Shown one piece after another: positions 34,684 through 43,114 of a stretch of DNA of 64,000 nt (its first letter is position 1; each line of letters opens with the position of its first letter). Both the position numbers and the translations under genes were made by a program. This DNA comes from Parenemella sanctibonifatiensis (GTDB lineage: Bacteria; Actinomycetota; Actinomycetes; Propionibacteriales; Propionibacteriaceae): contig NZ_NMVJ01000001.1 of assembly GCF_002250565.1 (NCBI RefSeq), positions 922,056 through 986,055 on the forward strand, read 5' to 3'. The notes below the pieces were generated by a model. It was not told the DNA's origin. It saw nothing but the letters and a program-made list of their open reading frames with translations, and made no database searches.

Positions 34684-34879
34684 ATTCTTGGCCTTCACGT
34701 CGGCGGTCGTCGCGGGCACCATGGAGTCATCGCCTCTTCGGGGCCTGACAAAGATTCACAACAGAAAACCGAGTCCGAGGACGGAACTCACTTCCCGATC
34801 GCCCCCGTCCGACCGACTCACCGCAACACCAATGACGAAACATCTCGTGCGACTGACCGCACACACAGAGGGAGACATC

Positions 34880-35428
34880 ATGAGCGCGACACCGTGCAGC
34901 CAGCAGGCCGACCTCTTCCAGCACCCCCTGATGGAGGAGCCGCCCACCAGCTCCGCCCGTCCCGATGCCCGCCGTGAGCACACCATGCTCCAGCGTCGCG
35001 CCACCAATGTCTGCGCCAGCTGCCCGCTGCTGGTCGAGTGCCTCTACGAAGCCGTCGTCAAGCACGACGTCTCCGGCTTCGTCGCCGGCACCACGCAGCG
35101 TCAGCGCAACCAGATCCGCGCCCGGCTCGGTTGGAAGGTCGCGCCGGAGGACTTCGACACCTTGGCCGGCGTGACCACCCCGAACCGTCAGATTGACCAT
35201 GCCGAGGTCGTCCGACTCCGCAACGCCAACCCGACCGAGAGCCTCGAGACCCTGGCCCACCGCCTCGGCTGCTCGCTCTCGACGGTCAAGCGCCACCTGC
35301 GCAAGGCTCGCGCCGAGGCCAAGAAGCCGACCCTCACCAAGGTCGCCCCGACCCGCGAAGACGTCATGAAGGCGTACGCCGAGATCTGCACCCCGACTCG
35401 GCCGGCCCGTCAGGTCTTCGCCGCCTGA
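34880..35428 (+). CDS. WhiB-family iron-sulfur regulator with C-terminal HTH extension
   Basis: A 182-residue protein. Cys6, Cys45, Cys48 and Cys54 give the C-Xn-C-X2-C-X5-C pattern that binds a 4Fe-4S cluster in WhiB proteins, with CSQQADLF matching the usual first-cysteine context. GFVAGTTQRQRNQIR replaces the common GVWGG turn. Unusually, residues about 105-150 add a helix-turn-helix (LETLAHRLGCSLSTVKRHLRKARAEAK), so it may bind DNA without the normal sigma-factor partnership. GAGGGAG precedes ATG 34880. The long upstream region contains GAGTAC direct repeats, and a strong hairpin ends the gene. Confidence 0.82.
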   Translation: MSATPCSQQADLFQHPLMEEPPTSSARPDARREHTMLQRRATNVCASCPLLVECLYEAVVKHDVSGFVAGTTQRQRNQIRARLGWKVAPEDFDTLAGVTTPNRQIDHAEVVRLRNANPTESLETLAHRLGCSLSTVKRHLRKARAEAKKPTLTKVAPTREDVMKAYAEICTPTRPARQVFAA

Positions 35429-35463
35429 TCGGGAGTCCGCCACCGATTTCCACCCTCAGTTCC

Positions 35464-35493
35464 GAACGCCCGCCGGATCACCGGCGGGCGTTC
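35464..35493 (+). terminator. terminator after the WhiB-like gene
   Basis: A perfect 13-bp stem, GAACGCCCGCCGG with CCGGCGGGCGTTC, around the loop ATCA. No T-tract follows. Confidence 0.75.
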
Positions 35494-35561
35494 GTGACGT
35501 CTGGGGCAGGCGAACGCCCAGGCGCTACCCTCGGGCGTACGCCTACGCCTCGAGGAGTCTC

Positions 35562-36524
35562 ATGAGCACCATTCGCGCCGCCATCGTCGGCTACGGCAAC
35601 CTCGGCCAGTCGGTCGAGAAGTTGATCGGCCGCCAGCCCGACATGACCTTGGTCGGGGTGTTTTCCCGCCGCGCCAGCCTCGACACCGAGGCACCGGTGT
35701 ACCCCGTGGACAGCATCGCCGACCACGCCGACGAGGTCGACGTCCTCTTCCTGTGCCTGGGCAGCGCCAAGGACATCCCCGATCTGGCTCCGCAGTACGC
35801 CGCCTTCGCCAACACGGTCGACACCTACGACAACCACCGCGACATCCCGCGGCACCGCAGCGCCATGCATGAGGCCGCCAGCGCCGCCGGCACCACCGCG
35901 ATCATCTCCACCGGCTGGGACCCGGGCATGTTCTCCCTCAACCGCACCATCGCCAGCGCTGTGCTGCCCGATGCCCAGCAACACACCTTTTGGGGGCCGG
36001 GGCTGTCGCAGGGCCATTCCGATGCCGTGCGCGGGGTGGCCGGCGTACGCAAGGGAGTCCAGTACACGCTGCCCTCGGAAGAGGCATTGCAGCAGGCCCG
36101 TGCCGGTGAGGCCGGTGGGCTGAGCGGCAAGGAGGCGCACGTACGCCAGTGCTGGATCGTCGCCGACGAGGCCGACCAGGAGCGCATCGCCGAGGAGATC
36201 CGCACCATGCCGGACTACTTCGCGGGCTATCGCACCGAGGTCCACTTCATCGACGAGGAGACCTTCGACCGGGACCACACCGGGATGCCACACGGCGGCC
36301 ACGTGGTCACCACCGCCGACACTGGTGGCCACCACCACTCCATCGAGTACATCCTGAAGTTGGATCGCAATCCCGACTTCACCGCGGCGGTGCAGGTCGC
36401 GTACGGTCGCGCGGCACACCGGATGCGGCAGGCCGGCCAAGTCGGTGCCTACACCGTGTTGGAGGTGGCGCCCTATCTGCTGTCGCCGACTCCGCTGGAG
36501 GAGCTCATCGCCCGGGACGTGTGA
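35562..36524 (+). CDS. ddh: meso-diaminopimelate dehydrogenase
   Basis: A 320-residue NADPH enzyme that makes meso-diaminopimelate in one step from tetrahydrodipicolinate, for lysine and peptidoglycan. The N-terminal Rossmann motif is AAIVGYGNLGQSVEKLI. Catalytic and substrate-binding segments are STGWDPGMFSLNR, GPGLSQGHSDAVRGVAGVRKGVQYT, and MPHGGHVVTTADTG. Length matches the family. CGAGGAG sits before ATG 35562. It stands alone, ending at a large palindrome. Confidence 0.95.
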   Translation: MSTIRAAIVGYGNLGQSVEKLIGRQPDMTLVGVFSRRASLDTEAPVYPVDSIADHADEVDVLFLCLGSAKDIPDLAPQYAAFANTVDTYDNHRDIPRHRSAMHEAASAAGTTAIISTGWDPGMFSLNRTIASAVLPDAQQHTFWGPGLSQGHSDAVRGVAGVRKGVQYTLPSEEALQQARAGEAGGLSGKEAHVRQCWIVADEADQERIAEEIRTMPDYFAGYRTEVHFIDEETFDRDHTGMPHGGHVVTTADTGGHHHSIEYILKLDRNPDFTAAVQVAYGRAAHRMRQAGQVGAYTVLEVAPYLLSPTPLEELIARDV

Positions 36525-36547
36525 TCCCGCACTTCACCCCACGATTC

Positions 36548-36625
36548 GCGCGCACGGCGTGCAGTCGATCCCCCGCCACCCTCGATTCCCGGGGTCCGGG
36601 CGAATCGACTGCACGTCTTGCGCGC
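36548..36625. repeat. 78-bp nested palindrome between convergent genes
   Basis: GTGCAGTCGAT (36559-36569) pairs with ATCGACTGCAC (36604-36614), GCGCGC pairs with GCGCGC at the outer ends, and CCCCG/CGGGG lies inside. It fills the gap between ddh and the HAD gene and could terminate both. Its size is close to that of the 77-bp family but the sequence is unrelated. Confidence 0.7.
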
Positions 36626-37444
36626 TCAGGCGAACCAGCGATCCAGTTCGGTGACGGTCCCGCCGTCGCCGAACCGGCCGGTGACCGCGTCGGCTGCTGC
36701 CTTGACGGTCTCGTCGGCGTCGCCGATCGCGACGCCACGGCCGACGAACTCGAGCATTTCGATGTCGTTGCGGCCATCCCCCAACGCCAGTACGTCGGTG
36801 GGTTCGATGTCGTAGAGCTCACAGACGTCTGCCAGCGCGGTCGCCTTGCTGACGCCCTCGGGGGCGATGTCGAGCCAGGCCGAATACCCGATGAAGTACT
36901 CCACCCCGTGCATGCCCAATGATTCGGCCAAGCTGATGAAGTCGGAGTCGGTCGCCTCCGGGTCGCGGATGATGACGCGACTGACCGGTTCGGCGCTCAG
37001 CTCGTCGATGCTCTGCAGCTTCATCTCACCGGTCAGCTCCCCGTCGGGGAAGTGACGATTCAGTCGATAGCCGACACCAACCTCCTCGACCGCGATCGCC
37101 GCCTGCGGCACCTCCCGGAGCACCGTGGTGATGACCTCACGCGGGTCGAAGGTGATGAGCTTGTCGATGCTGAACGGTGGATAGCTGGCGCGCACCGAGC
37201 CGTTGGAGCAGATCAGCTGCCCCGGTGGCAGGCCCAACGCGTCGTGGATCGGCGCGGTGCCATGCCAGCTGCGACCGGTCGCGAGCACCACGCGTACGTC
37301 CTGGTCGAGCGCCCGCTGGACTGCCTGCCGCACCGGGTCGGGCAGGAATCCGGCATGATCGACGACGGTCCCGTCGATGTCGAGGGCGACCATCTTGGGC
37401 CGCCAGTTCTTTCCGCGGGAACGCTTCCGATTGAACCACGCCAC
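36626..37444 (-). CDS. HAD-superfamily hydrolase (Cof type)
   Basis: A 272-residue phosphatase. Motif I is MVALDIDGTVVDHAG with the nucleophile Asp, motif II LATGRSW, and motif IV LALGDGRNDIEML. A C2-type cap lies between, as in Cof/YidA enzymes that act on sugar phosphates or cofactors. The GTG start is 7 nt after the serS stop, so translation is likely coupled to serS. Confidence 0.9.
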   Translation of the reverse strand: MAWFNRKRSRGKNWRPKMVALDIDGTVVDHAGFLPDPVRQAVQRALDQDVRVVLATGRSWHGTAPIHDALGLPPGQLICSNGSVRASYPPFSIDKLITFDPREVITTVLREVPQAAIAVEEVGVGYRLNRHFPDGELTGEMKLQSIDELSAEPVSRVIIRDPEATDSDFISLAESLGMHGVEYFIGYSAWLDIAPEGVSKATALADVCELYDIEPTDVLALGDGRNDIEMLEFVGRGVAIGDADETVKAAADAVTGRFGDGGTVTELDRWFA

Positions 37445-37451
37445 AGCCGGC

Positions 37452-38726
37452 TCACTTGACCGGCGTCAGCGCTTCGCGCCCGCCGAAGTAGGGCCGCAGT
37501 GCCTCCGGGAGCCGGACCGAGCCGTCCGCCTGCTGGTGGTTCTCCAGGATCATGATGATCGGTCGCGCCATCGAGCAGAGCGTGCCGTTCAACGTCGCGA
37601 CCGGCGCGGTGCCGTCCTCCCACCGGGCCCGGATGCCAAGGCGGCGGGCCTGGAAGGTGGTGCAGTTCGAGGTCGAGGTGATCTCCCGGTATCGCTGCTG
37701 AGTCGGCAGCCAGCCGTAGCAGTCGTACTTGCGGGCGGCGCTCAGCCCCAGGTCGCCGGATGCCACGTCGAGCACCTGGTAGGGGATCTCGAGCAGCTCG
37801 ATGAACTCCCGTTCGAAGGCGAGCAGCTTGCGGTGCCAGGCATCGGCCTCGTCCGGATGGCAGTGGACGAACATCTCGACCTTGTCGAACCAGTGCACCC
37901 GGAAGATACCGCGGGTGTCCTTGCCGTAGGAACCGGCCTCGCGGCGATAACAGGGGCTGAACGCGACGTACTGCAACGGCAGTTGCGCCGGATCGAGGAT
38001 CTCGTCGCTGTGGTACGCCGCCAGCGCCACCTCCGAGGTCCCCACCAGATAGAGGTCGTCATCGGGCAGGTGATAAACATCGTCGGCGGCCTGGCCCAGG
38101 AAGCCGGTGCCCTCCATCGCCTCGGGCTTGACCAGTGCTGGCGGAATCATCGGGGTGAAACCCCATTCGGCAGCCTTGGCCATCGCCAGATTGAGCAGCG
38201 CCAACTCCAACTGGGCGCCCTGCCCGGTCAGGAAGTAGAACCGTGAACCGGACACCTTCGCGCCCCGTTCCATGTCGATCGCGGCCAGCATCTCGCCGAT
38301 CTCCAGGTGGTCGCGCGGCTCGAACCCCTCCGCGGCGAAATCGCGCGGCGTACCGACGGTCTCCAGGACGACCCCATCGTCCTCGCCGCCGGTCGGGACG
38401 CCGTCCTCGACAATGTTGCCGAAGCTGCGAGCGAGCTCCTCGAAGCGGGCCTTGTTGTCATCCGCGTCGGCCTGCAACTGCTTCACCTGGGCGGCCAACT
38501 CCTTGGTCCGGACCAGCAACTGCTGCTTCTGCTCACCGGATGCCTGGGCGACCTGCTTGCCCATCGACTTCTGCTCGGCGCGAGCCTGCTCGAAGGCGGC
38601 GATGCTGGCCCGGTGCGCGGCGTCGGCAGCCACGGCCTCATCCACCAGCTCCTCGGACTCACCGCGGGCGCGCTGGCTGGCCTTGACGACCTCGGGTTCA
38701 CGACGCAACAGCTTCAGATCAATCAC
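37452..38726 (-). CDS. serS: seryl-tRNA synthetase
   Basis: A 424-residue class II synthetase that charges tRNA-Ser; three of its tRNA substrates are encoded in this window. Residues about 30-105 form the coiled-coil arm that grips the long variable arm. The catalytic core shows [17 protein letters not shown], motif 2 [29 protein letters not shown], and motif 3 [24 protein letters not shown] 38726 gives [11 protein letters not shown], the standard family start, and a TACGCT box lies 7 nt upstream. Confidence 0.96.
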   Translation of the reverse strand: MIDLKLLRREPEVVKASQRARGESEELVDEAVAADAAHRASIAAFEQARAEQKSMGKQVAQASGEQKQQLLVRTKELAAQVKQLQADADDNKARFEELARSFGNIVEDGVPTGGEDDGVVLETVGTPRDFAAEGFEPRDHLEIGEMLAAIDMERGAKVSGSRFYFLTGQGAQLELALLNLAMAKAAEWGFTPMIPPALVKPEAMEGTGFLGQAADDVYHLPDDDLYLVGTSEVALAAYHSDEILDPAQLPLQYVAFSPCYRREAGSYGKDTRGIFRVHWFDKVEMFVHCHPDEADAWHRKLLAFEREFIELLEIPYQVLDVASGDLGLSAARKYDCYGWLPTQQRYREITSTSNCTTFQARRLGIRARWEDGTAPVATLNGTLCSMARPIIMILENHQQADGSVRLPEALRPYFGGREALTPVK

Positions 38727-38733
38727 ATGCGCC

Positions 38734-38739
38734 AGCGTA
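38734..38739 (-). promoter_or_regulatory. -10 box of the leaderless serS promoter
   Basis: On the minus strand TACGCT is followed by 7 nt and GTG 38726. Confidence 0.5.
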
Positions 38740-38848
38740 GCGGGACCCGCCGACAACCCCGGGGCGGAGCGTGGCCGGCCGATTCCGTCCGCTCGAAAAG
38801 TGTCGGCGCCCCCGGCTAGGCTGCGGAGAAGTTGACCGAAGGAGAGCC

Positions 38849-40504
38849 GTGAGCGCCCGCCCCGTTCCCGACCCCGAGCCGCCCGCAGCTGTCGCGGCCG
38901 AGGCCGGCAGCCGCCTGCCGAGGTCTCCCCTTGCGCTGATGTGGGTGGCCGCGGTGGTGCTGGTCACCGCAGGCTGGTTCGTCGGGGTCGCGCTGGGCTG
39001 GATCCGGCCGGTGGACCGGGCGCTGCTCGCGCCGCCGCTGACGCCCGGGTCGGCCATGGTGCAGATCCTCGGCGCCATCGCGCTGCTGACCTGGCCCGGG
39101 GTGGCCTGCCTGGCGGCCCTGCTGGTGGCCTGGTGGTGCGCGCGCCGCCGGCTCCACAGCTTTGCGCTCGTGATCGCGCTGGCACCGCTGATCTCCTGGG
39201 GGTTGGCAGCCCTGTTCAAACGGCTGTACGCCCTGGATCGGCCGCCCGGCAGTGCCGATCTGGGCCTCATCACCCAGGGCGGTGCGAGTTTCCCGTCCAG
39301 TCATGCCGCGGTCGCCGGCGCGACCGCAGCGATGCTGATCGCTGGTTCGCTGGCAACCCGGCAGCGCTACGGCACCCGGGTCGGCTGGCGGATCACGGCG
39401 GCGGTCCTGGTCGTCGTGGTGGTGCTGAATCGTTGGCTGCTGCATGCCCACTGGCCCTCCGACATCGTCGGCGGCCTGCTCCTGGGTGCCAGCGTCACCG
39501 TGGTGAGCCTGGTGGTCGCCAACCTGCACGTGCTGCCGCCGCACCACCGGCCCGGGCCCGGCACAGCCACCGTTGCGGTGATCCACAACCCGGTCCGGCT
39601 GATCGACGTGAAGGTCTTCAAACGCACGGTCGAACACCAGGCCGCGCTGGCCGGCTATCGACCGCCGCTGTGGCTGGAGACCACACCGGACGACATCGGC
39701 CCGGGGCAGGTCCGAGCAGCGCTGGCTGCCGGCGCCGATCTCGTGCTGGTCGCCGGCGGTGACGGCACCGTTCGAGCCGTCTGCGATGCGATGGCCGGCA
39801 GTGGGGTCCCGATGGCGCTGATCCCGGCCGGCACCACCAATCTGCTCGCGAGGAATCTCGGCGTCCCCACCGACCATGTGGCAGCGCTCGAGAGCGCCTT
39901 CCAAGGACAGGTCGAGCCGATCGACCTGGTCCGGCTGAGCGTCAACGGCGGTCCTGCGGCCGGCGGCTCCGAGCACCGCTTCGGCGTGATCGCAGGGGTC
40001 GGCATCGATGCGGCGATCATGGGATCGACCAGTGACGAACTCAAACGGTCGTTGGGGACGGCGGCGTACGTGCTGTCCGGACCGCAGGCGCTGCGACACC
40101 GACCCTTCGACGTCGAGCTCACTGTCGACGACGACGAACCGATCCACAGTCGAGCCAGCGTGGTGCTGGTCGGCAATGTCGGGCTGATGCCGGGCGGCAT
40201 CCAGCTGATCCCCGACGCCCGGCCCAATGACGGTCAGGTGGATGTCCTGCTCGCCTCACCCACCGATGTCATGGAGTGGTGGGGCGTGCTGCAACGGATC
40301 CTCAGCCAAGGTCGCCACACCACCGATGCGATAAGGCAATACAGGGCCCGCCGGGTCCGGGTGCGGCTGCGGGAGCCTCAGCAGTACCAACTCGACGGTG
40401 ACGTGATGGGCCCGTGCACCGAGTTCATCGCCGAAGTGGACCCCGGGGCGATCCAGATGATCCACCCTGGGGTACGCCGGGGGCTCAGCCCAGCAGCGAG
40501 GTGA
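38849..40504 (+). CDS. PAP2 phosphatase fused to diacylglycerol-kinase domain
   Basis: A 551-residue two-domain protein. Residues about 25-230 are a six-helix PAP2-type lipid phosphatase with [20 protein letters not shown] and [15 protein letters not shown] as its three catalytic motifs. Residues about 250-545 are a DAGK catalytic domain ([46 protein letters not shown]). The halves remove and add phosphate on lipids, so the protein may make or recycle a phospholipid intermediate. GGAGAG precedes GTG 38849. Its last 20 bases overlap the end of convergent pheA. Confidence 0.9.
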   Translation: MSARPVPDPEPPAAVAAEAGSRLPRSPLALMWVAAVVLVTAGWFVGVALGWIRPVDRALLAPPLTPGSAMVQILGAIALLTWPGVACLAALLVAWWCARRRLHSFALVIALAPLISWGLAALFKRLYALDRPPGSADLGLITQGGASFPSSHAAVAGATAAMLIAGSLATRQRYGTRVGWRITAAVLVVVVVLNRWLLHAHWPSDIVGGLLLGASVTVVSLVVANLHVLPPHHRPGPGTATVAVIHNPVRLIDVKVFKRTVEHQAALAGYRPPLWLETTPDDIGPGQVRAALAAGADLVLVAGGDGTVRAVCDAMAGSGVPMALIPAGTTNLLARNLGVPTDHVAALESAFQGQVEPIDLVRLSVNGGPAAGGSEHRFGVIAGVGIDAAIMGSTSDELKRSLGTAAYVLSGPQALRHRPFDVELTVDDDEPIHSRASVVLVGNVGLMPGGIQLIPDARPNDGQVDVLLASPTDVMEWWGVLQRILSQGRHTTDAIRQYRARRVRVRLREPQQYQLDGDVMGPCTEFIAEVDPGAIQMIHPGVRRGLSPAAR

Positions 40505-41393
40505 TCCACTCCTTGGCGGCGCGGAAATCCTCCTCGGCAAACCCGCGGCCCACCTGCGGCGGCTGCTGGTCGGCACGCGGATAGGACCCCAGGAAGTCGA
40601 CCCGCTGGCTGGACCGCTTCAGACCCATCAGCGCCTCCGCCATTCGCGCCTCGCCGATGTGGCCCTCGGCATCGATCGAGAAACAGTAGGAACCCAGCAC
40701 CGTCTTGGTGGGCCGGGACTCGATCCGGCACAGGTTCACACCACGGCTCGCGAACTGTTCGAGCAACTCCAGCAGGCTGCCGGGGCGATCGGTGTGCATG
40801 TACACCACGACGGTCGTCTTGTCTGCGCCGGTCACCGCCGGCACCGGTCCGGGCCGGCGTACCACCACGAACCGCGTGACTGCGTCGGGATTGTCGGCAA
40901 TGCCACTGACCAGCGCCTCCAAGCCGTAGAGGTTCGCGGCGACATCGGCGCAGATCGCCGCGTCGAACTCCGAGTCCGGCCGCGCCACCTCCTTGGCCGC
41001 GGCGGCGGTGGAGCCACCCGCGACCACGTCAGCCTGCGGCAGGTGCCGGTCGGTCCAGTCGCGGGTCTGCGCGGCGGCATGCGGATGGGTGAGCACTCGG
41101 CGTACCTGATTCAGCTCGGTGCCGGGACGTACCGCCAACACGAAGGCCACCGGCAACAGCACCTCCTGGGTGATCTGCAACGGCCGATCCCCGGACAGAT
41201 TGTCCAAGGTCGCCGAGACGCCACCCTCGACGGAATTCTCGATCGGCACCAGCGCGGCTTCGGCGAGCCCCTCGCGCACCGCATTCAGCGCCTGCGGAAC
41301 GCTGGCAAAGGGCAGCGCCGGCTGATCGGTGAGCGTCCCGAGGAGGGCCTGATGGGTGAAGGTGCCCTCGGGGCCGAAGTACGCATAGGTCAT
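40485..41393 (-). CDS. pheA: prephenate dehydratase
   Basis: A 302-residue cytosolic enzyme turning prephenate into phenylpyruvate in phenylalanine synthesis. The catalytic domain starts YAYFGPEGTFTHQAL and has VPIENSVEGGVSATLDNL and the conserved Thr-Arg-Phe in DAVTRFVVV. The ACT regulatory domain has HTDRPGSLLELLEQFASRGVNLCRIESRPT, which binds phenylalanine for feedback control. No chorismate mutase is fused, as is usual in actinobacteria. The gene lies near serS. Confidence 0.95.
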   Translation of the reverse strand: MTYAYFGPEGTFTHQALLGTLTDQPALPFASVPQALNAVREGLAEAALVPIENSVEGGVSATLDNLSGDRPLQITQEVLLPVAFVLAVRPGTELNQVRRVLTHPHAAAQTRDWTDRHLPQADVVAGGSTAAAAKEVARPDSEFDAAICADVAANLYGLEALVSGIADNPDAVTRFVVVRRPGPVPAVTGADKTTVVVYMHTDRPGSLLELLEQFASRGVNLCRIESRPTKTVLGSYCFSIDAEGHIGEARMAEALMGLKRSSQRVDFLGSYPRADQQPPQVGRGFAEEDFRAAKEWITSLLG

Positions 41394-41509
41394 AGGGATT
41401 GCCTAGCCCACAGCGGACTACTGCGGCAACTTCAATTCCACGACTGGGCGCCAGCACCCACATCCAGGCACGACTGTTGAGGCATGGTTCAGGGTTGGCC
41501 GGCCACGGC

Positions 41510-41515
41510 TACGCT
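41510..41515 (+). promoter_or_regulatory. -10 box upstream of larB
   Basis: TACGCT lies 8 nt before ATG 41524 with no clear ribosome-binding site. Confidence 0.4.
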
Positions 41516-41523
41516 GACCGACC

Positions 41524-42246
41524 ATGGATCCACGGATGAGGCTGGACTTCGACCGCGCCACCCGCACCGGTGACCCCGAGGTGGTCTTCGGGCAGGGCAA
41601 GACCCCCGACCAGGTGGTCGACGCGCTCACCGAACTGCACCGCGCCCACCCCGCCCGGGCGGTGCTGGCGACCCGGGTCAGCGACGAGGCCCGGCAGGCG
41701 GTGGAGGCCAGCCCGCTGCCCGCCTCCTGGTATGGCCCGGCCCGCTCCTTCGTCGTGGGTCCGATCCCGCAGCCGCGCGGCATCGTCGCGATCCTGTCCG
41801 CCGGCACCAGCGACCAGCATGTCGCCGCAGAGGTGGAAATCACCTGCGGTGTCTACGGCGCCGGCGTACGCCGGGTGGACGATGTTGGCGTCGCCGGCCT
41901 GCACCGACTGCTGTCGGCCCGCGACCAGTTCGTCAATGCGGACGTCATCGTGGTGGTCGCCGGGATGGAGGGCGCGCTGCCCTCGGTGGTGGGCGGCCTG
42001 GTCGGCCAACCGGTCATCGCGGTGCCGACCTCGGTCGGCTACGGCGCCAGCCTCGGCGGCCTGTCCGCGCTGCTGGGAATGCTGAACTCCTGTGCGCCGG
42101 GCGTCGTGGTCACCAACATCGACAACGGCTTCGGAGCCGGCGTGCACGCTGCCCGGATCGCCCGCACCGTTGGTGAGCTGCGGTCCCGGGCGGATGATCA
42201 CGAGTCGGATTCCGAGCCTGATGAGGGGGCCGAGGACCCGGCCTGA
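41524..42246 (+). CDS. larB: LarB, pyridinium-3,5-biscarboxylic acid mononucleotide synthase
   Basis: A 240-residue enzyme of nickel-pincer cofactor synthesis that carboxylates nicotinic acid adenine dinucleotide. The start LDFDRATRTGDPEVVFGQGKT is typical, and the PurE-like C-terminal domain has LSAGTSDQHVAAEVEITCGVYGAGVRRV and PTSVGYGASLGGLSALLGMLNSC. larC and larE, needed to finish the cofactor, are not in this window. The acidic tail (SDSEPDEGAEDPA) is short and probably disordered. Confidence 0.92.
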   Translation: MDPRMRLDFDRATRTGDPEVVFGQGKTPDQVVDALTELHRAHPARAVLATRVSDEARQAVEASPLPASWYGPARSFVVGPIPQPRGIVAILSAGTSDQHVAAEVEITCGVYGAGVRRVDDVGVAGLHRLLSARDQFVNADVIVVVAGMEGALPSVVGGLVGQPVIAVPTSVGYGASLGGLSALLGMLNSCAPGVVVTNIDNGFGAGVHAARIARTVGELRSRADDHESDSEPDEGAEDPA

Positions 42247-42250
42247 GGCC

Positions 42251-43114
42251 TCACAGCAGTCGCATCCCGGCCAGCATGGTGTCGAGCTGAGTGGTTTCCT
42301 CGGGTCCGATCCCTTCGGGTCGGATGTCCAGGATCGTCACCGCGCGGCCCGGTTCGCCCGGCACGATGATGACCCGAGCAACGATCTCGTGCCCCAGGAA
42401 GTCGCCCGGCGCGGTGACCTCGACGGTCGTCTCCACCAGAATCGCGCCGGGGAGCCCCGGCACCACCGTGCTCGCGTCACCGGGCTGCGGCTCCGGCCAG
42501 GTCCCGATGTCGGCGTACAGCCGACCGACGGTACGCCGCAGCAGGTGGCCCGCAGTGGTGTGCAGATCTGCGCCGGTCAGCACCTCGGCCGGCGTGATCC
42601 CGATCGCGAGCAAGTTGGACCCCGCCAGCGCCGGCTGCCCGGTCACGACGTAGCCGCTGAATTGGATGCTGAGGTCGGCGACCGCGGTGAGTTTGCCCGC
42701 TTGGGCGCCCCGCTGCGGACCCGCGACGCTCGGCAGGAAGACCCGGTCAGCGAAGACATGACCGTTATCGACCTCAACGATGCCCGCCGTCCACGAGGAC
42801 GGTTCGGCGGTGACAGCGACACGCCGTTCGGTCGCCGGCGCCGGCAACTGGCTGGCGCCGATCGCGGCCAGCACGACCACCACCACACCCGCCACCAGGG
42901 CGGCGATCAGCGCCGTCGTCAGCCACGCCGACTGCGGCGCAGCCGGGGTGACGGCGTACGGTCGGCCCTCCCGATCCCGGCCCGGCACCTCCCCGAGCGG
43001 CGGCGGTTCGCCGCCGTCATCGCTCAGCCACGCCGTCCAGTGCCGGCCGTCCCACCAACGAAACTCGGCCCGGACTCCGGGGTCCTCGTACCAGCCGGGC
43101 GGGGCAGAACTCAT
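42251..43114 (-). CDS. DUF2510 membrane protein
   Basis: A 287-residue protein. Its N-terminus PPGWYEDPGVRAEFRWWDGRHWTAWLS is the DUF2510 motif, on the cytoplasmic side, followed by one helix (TTALIAALVAGVVVVVLAAIGAS) and an extracytoplasmic domain of about 180 residues without recognised motifs. Its start overlaps the stop of the mannosyltransferase gene by four bases, so it is probably a partner in envelope glycan work. Confidence 0.72.
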   Translation of the reverse strand: MSSAPPGWYEDPGVRAEFRWWDGRHWTAWLSDDGGEPPPLGEVPGRDREGRPYAVTPAAPQSAWLTTALIAALVAGVVVVVLAAIGASQLPAPATERRVAVTAEPSSWTAGIVEVDNGHVFADRVFLPSVAGPQRGAQAGKLTAVADLSIQFSGYVVTGQPALAGSNLLAIGITPAEVLTGADLHTTAGHLLRRTVGRLYADIGTWPEPQPGDASTVVPGLPGAILVETTVEVTAPGDFLGHEIVARVIIVPGEPGRAVTILDIRPEGIGPEETTQLDTMLAGMRLL

